Origin: Gemmatimonadota bacterium | Lineage (GTDB): Bacteria > Gemmatimonadota > Gemmatimonadetes > Longimicrobiales > Gaopeijiaceae | Reading direction: 5' to 3' | Length of the DNA stretch: 11,579 bases | NCBI GenBank assembly: GCA_015492755.1 | Contig: WGEM01000091.1 | Span: 1-11,579 of the forward strand | In this document: positions 1 to 5,508 of the stretch, piece by piece | Layout of the letters: the number at the start of each line of letters is the position of its first letter | Numbering within the stretch: the stretch's first letter is position 1 | Notes under the pieces: generated by a model | The model's input: the letters and a program-made list of their open reading frames with translations, nothing else | What the model was told of the DNA's origin: nothing | Database searches by the model: none | Program-made: the position numbers and the translations under genes

Positions 1-72
1 ACTCGGTATATCGACGCGAGAAACGAGCAGCCCACACCGTTCATTTGGACCGCCTCTGCCCACTCCATCATC

Positions 73-104
73 GCCAAAGTCCGTAAAGCGAATAGGACTT
101 TGGC
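73..104 (-). terminator. Perfect hairpin downstream of the aspartokinase-deacylase gene
   Basis: The arms at 73-82 (GCCAAAGTCC) and 95-104 (GGACTTTGGC) are perfectly complementary over 10 bp around a 12-base loop. The hairpin begins about 10 bases after the stop codon of the fusion gene when read on the minus strand. It has no U-tract on either strand, so it is not a classical intrinsic terminator. It may end or protect the 3' end of the transcript. The surrounding 113 bases look less GC-rich than the genes. I see no supported gene in 1-113. Confidence 0.35.
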
Positions 105-113
105 TACACAGCA

Positions 114-2576
114 CTAGAGCAGACTTCGGATCAGATGCGCGTAGGCGTCCACGCTCTCCCTCAGGTCCTCGACGGAGATGTGCTCCTCCGGAGTGTGGGC
201 CACGTGGATGGAGCCGGGTCCCAGGAGGAGGGGGGTTCCCCATCGGTCCAGGAGCGGAGCATCACTGGTGAACCCCACCGGCGCGGACACGAAGCCCTCA
301 GGCACATGGAAGCGCTGGACGGGCACATGGCTTCCCCACGAGAGCCGGGCACGATCCCCGATGAGGGCCTCGATCCGTTCGCGGACCGGCTGCGGGTGGC
401 CCACGAGGCGGATCATGAGTTCCGCCTCGCAGCTTCCGGCAACGACATTCGCCGCACTCCCGCCCTCGAGGGTGCCTACATTCAGCGTGGCCTCCCCCAG
501 AAGTGGGTCGCGCCCCAGATCGAGGCTGCGGAGCTCAGTGAGGAGGTCGGTCATGAGATCGATGGCTGACCGTCCTCGCTCCGGATACGCCGAGTGCGCC
601 TCCCGACCACGCACCGTCAGACGGAGCCGTTGCGTGCCCTTCGCGGCGCTGGCGAGCACACCCTCGGTGGGCTCACCGTTCACCAGGAAGCGACTGGTGG
701 CGGGAAGCTCGTTCGCCTTGCGCGCACCGTCCGATCCCGCCTCCTCACCCACCACGAACAGGAGGTCCACCCGGTCCTCCCCGGAGAGTGCCAGTCGCTG
801 GGCGGCACTGATCATCGCCGCGCAGATCCCCTTCGCGTCGCACGCCCCCCGCCCGTACAGACGCCCGTCCCGAAGAACAGGACCGAAGGTGGCGGGAACC
901 GTGTCCAGGTGTGTGGATAGGGTGACCGATCCCTCCGTGCGTCGAGCCCACACGTTCGATCGTCCGTCGGAGACGGGTTGAAGGGTCACGTCCCATCCGA
1001 GCTCTCGAAGGAACTTCGCCAGCCACGATACCACATCTCGCTCGGCTCCGGAGAGAGACGGAATCGCGACGAGCTGCGCCGCCAACGCGACCGGGTCGAT
1101 CTCTCCGCGGGAGTGCACCTCCACCACAAACGGCGTCGCGGTGTCCCATCGGTCCCCGGGGTGCGAGAAGAATGCTTCGTGCACCGCAGCCACCGCCTGG
1201 GCCCGGTCCGACGCACGCACCACGAATGAGATGTTCAGCTCGGACGCACCCTGGGCGATGGCTCGAACGTTGATTCCCCGCCGCCCGAGCACGCCGAAGA
1301 CCCGACCCGAGATGCCCGGACAGTCGCGCATGCCCGCGCCCACCACCGCCACCACGGCGCATCCCGGGTCGATGACGGGATCATCCACCACACCCGCCCG
1401 GCGCTCGAGGTCGAACGCCTCCTGAAGCGCCGACACCGCCTGCGGGGCATCGGCCTCCGGAACCGCCACGCACACGGAAGTCTCGCTGGAACCCTGGCTC
1501 ACGATGAGGGTGGGCGTACCCGCCCGGTCCAGGGCATTCAGCGCGCGCGCCGTGAGACACGGCCCCTCAAGACCGGCGCCGGCAAGCTGGACGAGGGCCA
1601 CTTCGTCGATGGCCGTCACACCGCGTACCGGACCTCCCTGGCCGTACGGAGCATCCGCACCCACGCATGTTCCAGGATCGTCCGGCGAGAGCGTGTTCCG
1701 GATCCATAGCGGAATCCCGCGCTCCCTGAGCGGCGGGAGCGTCTTAGGATAAACGACCCTCGCACCCCAGTGGGTCAGTTCAAGAAGTTCGGCGTAGGTG
1801 AGGGTCCGGATGGGGCGTGCACCGGGCACGGAGCGGGGGTCGGCGGTCATGACCCCGTCCACGTCCGTCCAGATCTCCACCGCCTCCGCATTCAGGACGG
1901 CACCGAGTACGGCGGCGGTATAGTCCGAACCTCCGCGACCCAACGTCGTACGTACCCCTTCCGGTGTAGCTCCGAGGAACCCCGTCACGACAGGGACCGC
2001 GCCAGGCCGCGATCCGAGCGTCCGCTCCGCCGCGGCACCGGTCGCCTGAAAATCCACCCGCGCAGCTCCGTGGCGTGCGTCCGTCACCACCAGCCGTGCG
2101 GCGTCCACCGCCACCGCACCGAGGCCCTGCCGCGCCAGGCGGGCCGCAACGATCTCGGCGGACGCGCGCTCCCCTGCGGAGAGGACCTGATCGAGGGTCC
2201 GGGCGGAACAGTCACCCACCAGCTCGATGCCACGCACGATGCGCTCAAGTTCGTCCAGGATCCCTGCGACCCGCCCGGCGACCTCGCACCCCTCGAGCCC
2301 CGCCTCCGCCAGTGCGCGCGCGTGCCGGTCACGGATCGTTCGCAGGTGGTTACCGGCGCTTTCCGGATCGTGAGCCGCAGAGGTTGCACACCACCGGAGG
2401 TGATCCGTCACGCCTTCCAGCGCCGAGACCACCACCACCACACGCGCACGAGCGGCGCGGTCACGCACCACCGCCTGGATGACGTCGAGACGCTCGGGTG
2501 TGGAAACCGATGTCCCTCCGAATTTGAGAACCCTCCAGGGGGCACCGGCCTCTGATGTTCCGCCTTGGATGTCCAT
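114..2576 (-). CDS. Bifunctional aspartate kinase / M20-family deacylase (DapE-like) fusion
   Basis: An 820-residue fusion. Residues 14-300 are an aspartate kinase: KFGGTS at 18-23, a GERASAE motif near 136, GRGGSDYT near 213, and WTDVDGVMTADPR near 236. Two ACT domains follow, about 324-395 and 405-470. The second carries an AIAQGASELNISFVV stretch that resembles the ThrA (kinase-homoserine dehydrogenase) subfamily. Where ThrA would continue into homoserine dehydrogenase, this protein continues into an M20 metallo-deacylase (about 492-820). The expected ligands are present: H556 with D558 (HLD), D580, E611/E612 (GEE), E635 (NGEPT) and H794, plus H661. The kinase phosphorylates aspartate, the entry to Lys, Thr, Met and DAP synthesis. 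The deacylase half is probably succinyl- or acetyl-diaminopimelate deacylase; ArgE- or LysK-like activity is not excluded. The start at 2576 is chosen because GGAGAG lies 5 bases upstream. An upstream in-frame start would translate through the terminator. Both domains look intact. Cytoplasmic. Confidence 0.9.
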   Translation of the reverse strand: MDIQGGTSEAGAPWRVLKFGGTSVSTPERLDVIQAVVRDRAARARVVVVVSALEGVTDHLRWCATSAAHDPESAGNHLRTIRDRHARALAEAGLEGCEVAGRVAGILDELERIVRGIELVGDCSARTLDQVLSAGERASAEIVAARLARQGLGAVAVDAARLVVTDARHGAARVDFQATGAAAERTLGSRPGAVPVVTGFLGATPEGVRTTLGRGGSDYTAAVLGAVLNAEAVEIWTDVDGVMTADPRSVPGARPIRTLTYAELLELTHWGARVVYPKTLPPLRERGIPLWIRNTLSPDDPGTCVGADAPYGQGGPVRGVTAIDEVALVQLAGAGLEGPCLTARALNALDRAGTPTLIVSQGSSETSVCVAVPEADAPQAVSALQEAFDLERRAGVVDDPVIDPGCAVVAVVGAGMRDCPGISGRVFGVLGRRGINVRAIAQGASELNISFVVRASDRAQAVAAVHEAFFSHPGDRWDTATPFVVEVHSRGEIDPVALAAQLVAIPSLSGAERDVVSWLAKFLRELGWDVTLQPVSDGRSNVWARRTEGSVTLSTHLDTVPATFGPVLRDGRLYGRGACDAKGICAAMISAAQRLALSGEDRVDLLFVVGEEAGSDGARKANELPATSRFLVNGEPTEGVLASAAKGTQRLRLTVRGREAHSAYPERGRSAIDLMTDLLTELRSLDLGRDPLLGEATLNVGTLEGGSAANVVAGSCEAELMIRLVGHPQPVRERIEALIGDRARLSWGSHVPVQRFHVPEGFVSAPVGFTSDAPLLDRWGTPLLLGPGSIHVAHTPEEHISVEDLRESVDAYAHLIRSLL

Positions 2577-2604
2577 GCCTGCTCTCCGAAGCAAGTGCGG
2601 GGCC

Positions 2605-2638
2605 AAAAAAAACCGCCGGCCTCCTTGGAGGCCGGCGG
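2605..2638 (-). terminator. Intrinsic terminator inside the aspartokinase leader (attenuator)
   Basis: On the minus strand CCGCCGGCCTCC (2638 to 2627), a two-base gap and GGAGGCCGGCGG (2624 to 2613) form a perfect 12-bp stem, followed directly by eight U (2612 to 2605). This is a canonical Rho-independent terminator. It lies upstream of the fusion gene's start (2576) and downstream of the leader ORF stop (2665), so it would terminate the transcript before the gene. That placement is what is expected of an attenuator. Confidence 0.9.
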
Positions 2639-2697
2639 TGTCACGTCCGTGATCCGATCGAAACTCAGAGTCGATCCACGGCACGACGCCGCCGGCC
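2630..2697 (-). promoter_or_regulatory. Predicted antiterminator pairing of the aspartokinase attenuator
   Basis: The nine bases GGCCGGCGG at minus-strand 2697-2689 repeat part of the terminator's 3' arm. They can therefore pair perfectly with the 5' arm CCGCCGGCC at 2638-2630, which would prevent terminator formation. The upstream copy is exactly codons 16-18 of the leader ORF, just after its Thr/Lys/Met codons. A ribosome stalled at Lys8 or Lys9 would leave it free, favouring read-through. A ribosome at the stop codon sits only just downstream of it, so how the terminated state is enforced is less clear. The repeat is seen in the sequence; the switching is inferred. Confidence 0.6.
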
Positions 2698-2742
2698 GCA
2701 CATTTTGGTGTGCGCCTTCTTCCGCGTCGTGCACATGATCAT
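2665..2742 (-). CDS. Putative leader peptide of the aspartokinase attenuator
   Basis: A 25-codon ORF that begins MIMCTTRKKAHTKM, continues with an Arg-rich stretch and ends at TGA 89 bases before the kinase start. Ten of its first 14 residues (Met, Ile, Thr, Lys) are end products of the aspartate pathway. The Lys codons are AAG AAG AAA and the Thr codons ACG ACG ACC. Its role would be to couple translation to the downstream terminator, as thrL does in enterobacteria. The start is uncertain. ATGs also occur at 2736 and 2763, no strong Shine-Dalgarno precedes any of them, and the frame stays open further upstream, so the peptide could be 23, 25 or 32 residues. A chance ORF in GC-rich DNA is the main alternative. 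Confidence 0.55.
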   Translation of the reverse strand: MIMCTTRKKAHTKMCGRRRRAVDRL

Positions 2743-2796
2743 CGAGTTCGACCGGTGAACCATAACCGTATCCCGGGGCACCTGCTCATCGTCCAG

Positions 2797-2817
2797 GCTC
2801 CCCCGCCTCGGGGGAGC
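2797..2817 (-). other. Perfect hairpin near the predicted 5' end of the aspartokinase leader RNA
   Basis: GCTCCCCC (2797-2804) and GGGGGAGC (2810-2817) form an 8-bp all-Watson-Crick stem around a five-base loop. No T-run follows on either strand, so it is not a terminator. If the weak promoter proposed at 2828-2855 is real, the hairpin would sit within a few bases of the 5' end of the leader RNA, where it could stabilise the transcript. The role is inferred. Confidence 0.35.
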
Positions 2818-2827
2818 GATTCCGCGG

Positions 2828-2855
2828 AAGGTAACGCACGGCCCGTGCCGATCAA
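2828..2855 (-). promoter_or_regulatory. Possible sigma-70-type promoter for the aspartokinase leader
   Basis: On the minus strand TTGATC (2855 to 2850) and TACCTT (2833 to 2828) are separated by 16 bases. They match the -35 and -10 consensus at 4/6 and 3/6. The predicted start, near 2821, would give a leader of about 245 bases containing the 2797-2817 hairpin, the leader ORF and the terminator. The match is weak. Confidence 0.25.
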
Positions 2856-2924
2856 GAGGTGCCCTGTCCACTGTCGGGCAGTCGGACGCCGCCGATCCCT
2901 TCGCGCGGTTGCCATCCCTGTGGA

Positions 2925-3045
2925 CCCACACATAGGTTCGGGCGTTCAGCGGCCCGACGGGGGAAGTCCGGTGCGAATCCGGCGCTGTGCCGCAACGGTG
3001 TGGTCCTGATGGACCGAGCCCGATGACCCGCGAGCCGCATGTTGC
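2925..3045 (+). promoter_or_regulatory. Cobalamin riboswitch aptamer
   Basis: Conserved elements of the cobalamin aptamer occur in order: an AGGTTCGGGC 5' strand (2934-2943), GGGGGAAGTCC leading into GGTGCGAATCC (2970-2980, the B12-box region), GCCGCAAC (2989-2996), and a 3' strand GCCCGATGACC (3018-3028). CGGGC/GCCCG and GGT/ACC of the outer strands pair with one another. It lies directly upstream of three cobalamin-related genes, so high intracellular cobalamin probably turns the cassette off. Boundaries are approximate, and no convincing promoter was found upstream. Confidence 0.85.
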
Positions 3046-3049
3046 GGAC

Positions 3050-3069
3050 CGGCCCACGAGCATGGGCCG
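3050..3069 (+). promoter_or_regulatory. Hairpin between aptamer and gene (expression-platform region)
   Basis: CGGCCCA (3050-3056) pairs with TGGGCCG (3063-3069) over 7 bp around a six-base loop, immediately 3' of the aptamer. In cobalamin riboswitches a hairpin in this position often provides the loop that docks with the aptamer's L5. I could not identify a convincing kissing complement, so the assignment is positional only. Confidence 0.4.
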
Positions 3070-3083
3070 CGCGTCGCCACGCG

Positions 3084-3122
3084 TCCTCCGTGCTCCGGGC
3101 CTCATTCGATGGAGGATCGCTC
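3084..3122 (+). promoter_or_regulatory. Ribosome-binding site with complementary anti-SD segment
   Basis: The Shine-Dalgarno sequence GGAGGA (3111-3116) precedes the ATG at 3123. TCCTCC at 3084-3089 is its exact complement, with a G-U pair able to extend the stem and a 21-base loop. Together with the absence of a U-tract terminator after the aptamer, this suggests that the riboswitch works at translation initiation. The pairing is visible; its coupling to ligand binding is inferred. Confidence 0.5.
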
Positions 3123-3665
3123 ATGCGCGATGCGCACCTTCGCCGGGAAGGCACGACCCTGCTCCTCGGTGCCGTTCTCCTGGGGCTTTCGCTCTTCCTC
3201 CCCCGACCCGTGAACGTGTCTCCCATCGGTGCCTTCGGGCTCTTCGTCGGCGCGATGGCCCGTACGCGACACGCTTGGATCTTTCCCCTGCTGGCGCTGG
3301 CGCTGTATGTCGTCGGCATCGGGGGATACCATATCGCCGTTCTCGCAGGGGTTCTGTTGGGATTCTCGCTGCCGGCGCTCATCGGGCGGATTGTGCTGGC
3401 GCGGCGCCGGAGCCCCCTTCTCGTGATCCTGGCGTCCCTGGCGGGAAGCGCCGGGTTCTTCCTGGTCTCGAATCTCGGGAGCTGGGCGGTCTACGGGCGT
3501 GCCCAGGGGCAGACGCTGCTGGAACACTACCTCCTCGGCCTCCCGTTCTTCCGCAACACCGTCCTCGGCGACCTCGGTTTCGCCGTCGTGTTCTTCGGAG
3601 CATACGCCGGGCTCGGAAGGTTCGTGCGATCCGCTCCCCCGATCTCGGTCCGGTTCGGCGGGTGA
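3123..3665 (+). CDS. DUF6580-family membrane protein, putative cobalamin-related transporter
   Basis: A 180-residue integral membrane protein. Hydrophobic segments occur at roughly 11-28, 33-46, 51-70, 72-92, 98-118 and 147-165. NVSPIGAFGLF (31-41) and FFLVSNLGSW (112-121) match the pattern I associate with DUF6580, a family labelled a putative transport protein. The start is fixed by GGAGG upstream of the ATG; the frame is open further 5', but that part overlaps the riboswitch. As the first gene after a cobalamin riboswitch and ahead of a cobalamin-binding protein, it probably moves cobalamin or a precursor across the inner membrane, possibly as a substrate-binding subunit like ECF S-components. 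Transport of the substrate is inferred from context, not shown by any motif. Its stop overlaps the next gene's GTG start (GTGA). Confidence 0.75.
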   Translation: MRDAHLRREGTTLLLGAVLLGLSLFLPRPVNVSPIGAFGLFVGAMARTRHAWIFPLLALALYVVGIGGYHIAVLAGVLLGFSLPALIGRIVLARRRSPLLVILASLAGSAGFFLVSNLGSWAVYGRAQGQTLLEHYLLGLPFFRNTVLGDLGFAVVFFGAYAGLGRFVRSAPPISVRFGG

Positions 3666-4318
3666 GGCGCGTGGTGGTCTCCTGGAGCACCGGGAAGGAC
3701 GCCGCCTGGACGCTCCACGAGCTCCGTGAGAAGGGCATCGAGGTGGTGGGCCTGGTCACCACGGTGACGCGGGAGTTCCACCGGGTGTCGGTGCACGGAA
3801 CCCCCATCGAGGTGGCCCGGGCGCAGGCGGATGCCGTGGGGCTTCCGCTCCACGAGGTGCCGATCCCCTACCCATGCCCCAATGCGCGCTACGAGGCAGC
3901 GATGCGTCGCGCATTCGGACTTCTCGCGGACGAGTGGGGGGCCACGCATGTAGCGTTCGGGGACCTCTTTCTGGAGGACGTCCGGCGCTACCGCGAGCAC
4001 CTCATGGAGGACTGCGGACTGGAGCCGCTCTTTCCCCTCTGGGGTCGGGACACGGCAGGGCTGGCACGGCAGATGTTGGACGCCGGTGTCGAGGCGGTCA
4101 TCGTCTCGGCACCACCCGAGTCACCGGCGGCCCCGTCCGTCGGGCGGCAGTGGGATGAGGCCGTGCTTGACCTCGACGGAGCGGATCCGTGCGGAGAACG
4201 AGGTGAATTCCACACGTGCGTGCTTCGCGCGCCGGGCCTGGGGCGCATCGAGGCATCGGTCGGCCGGGTGGTTCACCGGCCCGAGGGCGTGTTCGCGGAC
4301 CTGGAACTCGCCCGATGA
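3662..4318 (+). CDS. Dph6-like (COG2102) PP-loop ATP pyrophosphatase
   Basis: A 218-residue adenine-nucleotide alpha-hydrolase-fold protein. The N-terminal PP-loop is SWSTGKDAA (7-15), a variant of SGGKDS. Further family features are AFGDLFLEDVRRYRE (98-112), PLWGRDT near 125, and a C-terminal GERGEFHTCV near 178, equivalent to the GENGEFHT of the family. Diphthine-ammonia ligases use this fold to adenylate a carboxylate for amidation. Bacteria do not make diphthamide, so the substrate here must differ. Its position between a riboswitch-controlled membrane protein and a BtuF-like protein points to cobalamin or corrinoid handling, perhaps amidation or side-chain remodelling; that is speculation. 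A GTG start at 3662 overlaps the previous stop as GTGA. There is little Shine-Dalgarno upstream, so translation is probably coupled; GTGs at 3671 and 3674 are alternatives. Confidence 0.8.
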   Translation: MRRVVVSWSTGKDAAWTLHELREKGIEVVGLVTTVTREFHRVSVHGTPIEVARAQADAVGLPLHEVPIPYPCPNARYEAAMRRAFGLLADEWGATHVAFGDLFLEDVRRYREHLMEDCGLEPLFPLWGRDTAGLARQMLDAGVEAVIVSAPPESPAAPSVGRQWDEAVLDLDGADPCGERGEFHTCVLRAPGLGRIEASVGRVVHRPEGVFADLELAR

Positions 4319-5217
4319 GAATCGTGTCTCTCGTCCCTGGCGGCACCGATACCGTGCTGCACCTGGGCCTGCGTGACTCCCTGGTGGGAGTGACGCACTC
4401 GTGCTCGGGCCCGGGACTGGACGGCCTCCCGCGGGTCACCGCCACCTCCATCCCCGTCGACGCCACATGCGCCGAGATCGACCGGGCGGTCCGCGATCTC
4501 GCCGGCGAAGGCACCCCGCTGTACCGGCTCGATGTGGACGCCATCGCGGCGCTCGCGCCCGATCTCATCCTCACACAGGGCGTCTGCGACGTCTGTGCGG
4601 TGGGGGCCGGCCAGGCAGAACGAGACCTCGCCGGCCTCCCTTCCCGGCCCCGGATTCTCACGCTGCACCCTCACCGATTCGGGGACGTCCTGGAAGACGT
4701 CCGCCGCGTGGCGGAGGCCGCCTGCGTCCCTCATCGCGCCGAGCGCCTTCTACGGGAATTGAGCAAGCGGGTGGAAGCGGTGCGGCACCGTGTGGCCGGA
4801 AGGGCCAGGGTTCGCGTCGGAGTTCTGGAGTGGGTGGATCCGCTCTTCTCGGCAGGGCACTGGACGCCCGATCTGGTGCACCTGGCGGGCGGGGTGGAGG
4901 TCTTCGCACGCCCCGGCGCTCGGTCCCGAGCGATGCGCTGGGAGGAGATGTTGAACGCCGATCCCGACGTGCTGCTCCTGGCCTGCTGCGGGTACGATGC
5001 CCGCCGAACGCGTGAAGTGTTCCGCTCGCTCCGGTCCCGCCCGGGATTCGACAGCCTGACCGCTTGCCGCACAGAGCAGATCTGGGCGGCCGACGGCACC
5101 GTCCACTTCAGCCGCCCGGGCCCCGGGCTGGTGGCATCCCTCGAGATGCTGGCGACCGCGCTTCACGATCCGAACGCTGCGGACGTCCCGGGACTCGCGC
5201 GCCTCGGCCGCGGTTGA
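4315..5217 (+). CDS. BtuF-like cobalamin-binding protein lacking a signal peptide
   Basis: A 300-residue protein of the periplasmic-binding-protein fold used for B12 and iron-siderophores (COG0614). Signature stretches are IVSLVPGGTDTVLHLGL at the N-terminus, DLILTQGVCDVCAV (82-95), WVDPLFSAGHWTPDLVHLAGG around 178-198, and a C-terminal SRPGPGLVASLEMLA. These are typical of proteins annotated as cobalamin-binding protein. The mature fold starts at residue 2, with no signal peptide, lipobox or upstream extension (the ATG overlaps the previous stop as ATGA). It may therefore be cytoplasmic, unlike classical BtuF. It is the last gene of the cassette and lacks adjacent BtuC/BtuD genes. It could bind cobalamin or corrinoids for salvage or storage, or serve the DUF6580 membrane partner. 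Confidence 0.85.
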   Translation: MRIVSLVPGGTDTVLHLGLRDSLVGVTHSCSGPGLDGLPRVTATSIPVDATCAEIDRAVRDLAGEGTPLYRLDVDAIAALAPDLILTQGVCDVCAVGAGQAERDLAGLPSRPRILTLHPHRFGDVLEDVRRVAEAACVPHRAERLLRELSKRVEAVRHRVAGRARVRVGVLEWVDPLFSAGHWTPDLVHLAGGVEVFARPGARSRAMRWEEMLNADPDVLLLACCGYDARRTREVFRSLRSRPGFDSLTACRTEQIWAADGTVHFSRPGPGLVASLEMLATALHDPNAADVPGLARLGRG

Positions 5218-5252
5218 CACAGACGGACAGCGCTCCCGAACCGGCCCCGGAC

Positions 5253-5465
5253 TCACCCTCCGCCGCATGCCCGGGTCGCGCCAGCCGCGCGCTCCAGGGC
5301 GTGTTTGAGGTCGTGACACAGGTCGCCCGCGTCCTGGATGCCCACCGACAGCCGGAGGAGGCCTCCGTCCCACCCGGATGGCTGCCGCGCAGCGACCTCG
5401 TGGCCCGGATGGTGGGCACGACTGGGGTGATCCACGCGAACGCACCACGTGCGCGGCCCACTCCT
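5253..5465 (-). pseudogene. C-terminal remnant of a Cys/Met-metabolism PLP-dependent enzyme
   Basis: An open stretch on the minus strand downstream of proC ends at TGA (5253) and is bounded upstream by an in-frame TAA (5468-5466). Its translation contains HPSRAHH, an Arg 15 residues into that block, and LLRLSVGIQDAGDL followed by DLKHAL. This matches without gaps, over about 45 residues, the extreme C-terminus of cystathionine gamma-synthase / O-succinylhomoserine sulfhydrylase proteins (HPAS-TH...GI-D-LIRLSVGIED--DLI-DL--AL). The PLP lysine and the other roughly 330 residues are absent, so this is a truncated remnant. It could be re-translated as a small protein from GTG 5435, but no Shine-Dalgarno supports that. 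Confidence 0.7.
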
Positions 5466-5508
5466 TTACCCGGACAGGCTCCTGGGCTATGCAGCGTTCA
5501 GCGGCATG

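Noticed and set aside
1..71. Partial minus-strand ORF starting ATGATG at 71 and running off the window
   Set aside because: Only about 24 codons are visible, there is no clear ribosome-binding site, and I recognise no family.
2577..2684. An upstream in-frame start adding 36 residues to the aspartokinase fusion
   Set aside because: The extension would be translated through the terminator stem and U8 (the Phe-Phe in it comes from the U-tract), has no family similarity, and the ATG at 2576 has a good Shine-Dalgarno.
2797..2817. The GCTCCCCC/GGGGGAGC hairpin as a bidirectional terminator
   Set aside because: No T-run follows on either strand, and it lies between diverging genes where no terminator is needed.
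2909..2938. TTGCCA ... TAGGTT as a promoter for the cobalamin cassette
   Set aside because: The putative -10 overlaps the 5' strand of the riboswitch aptamer, so a transcript starting there would lack part of the aptamer.
2987..3661. Open frame extending the Dph6-like protein upstream through the riboswitch and DUF6580 gene
   Set aside because: It is a GC-rich shadow of the DUF6580 gene in another frame. Family similarity begins at the PP-loop just after GTG 3662.
4401..5015. Long open frames in other phases over the cobalamin-binding gene, and similar ones over ilvD, leuC and the kinase
   Set aside because: Arg/Pro/Gly-rich translations without family motifs, as expected from third-position GC bias opposite or out of frame with real genes.
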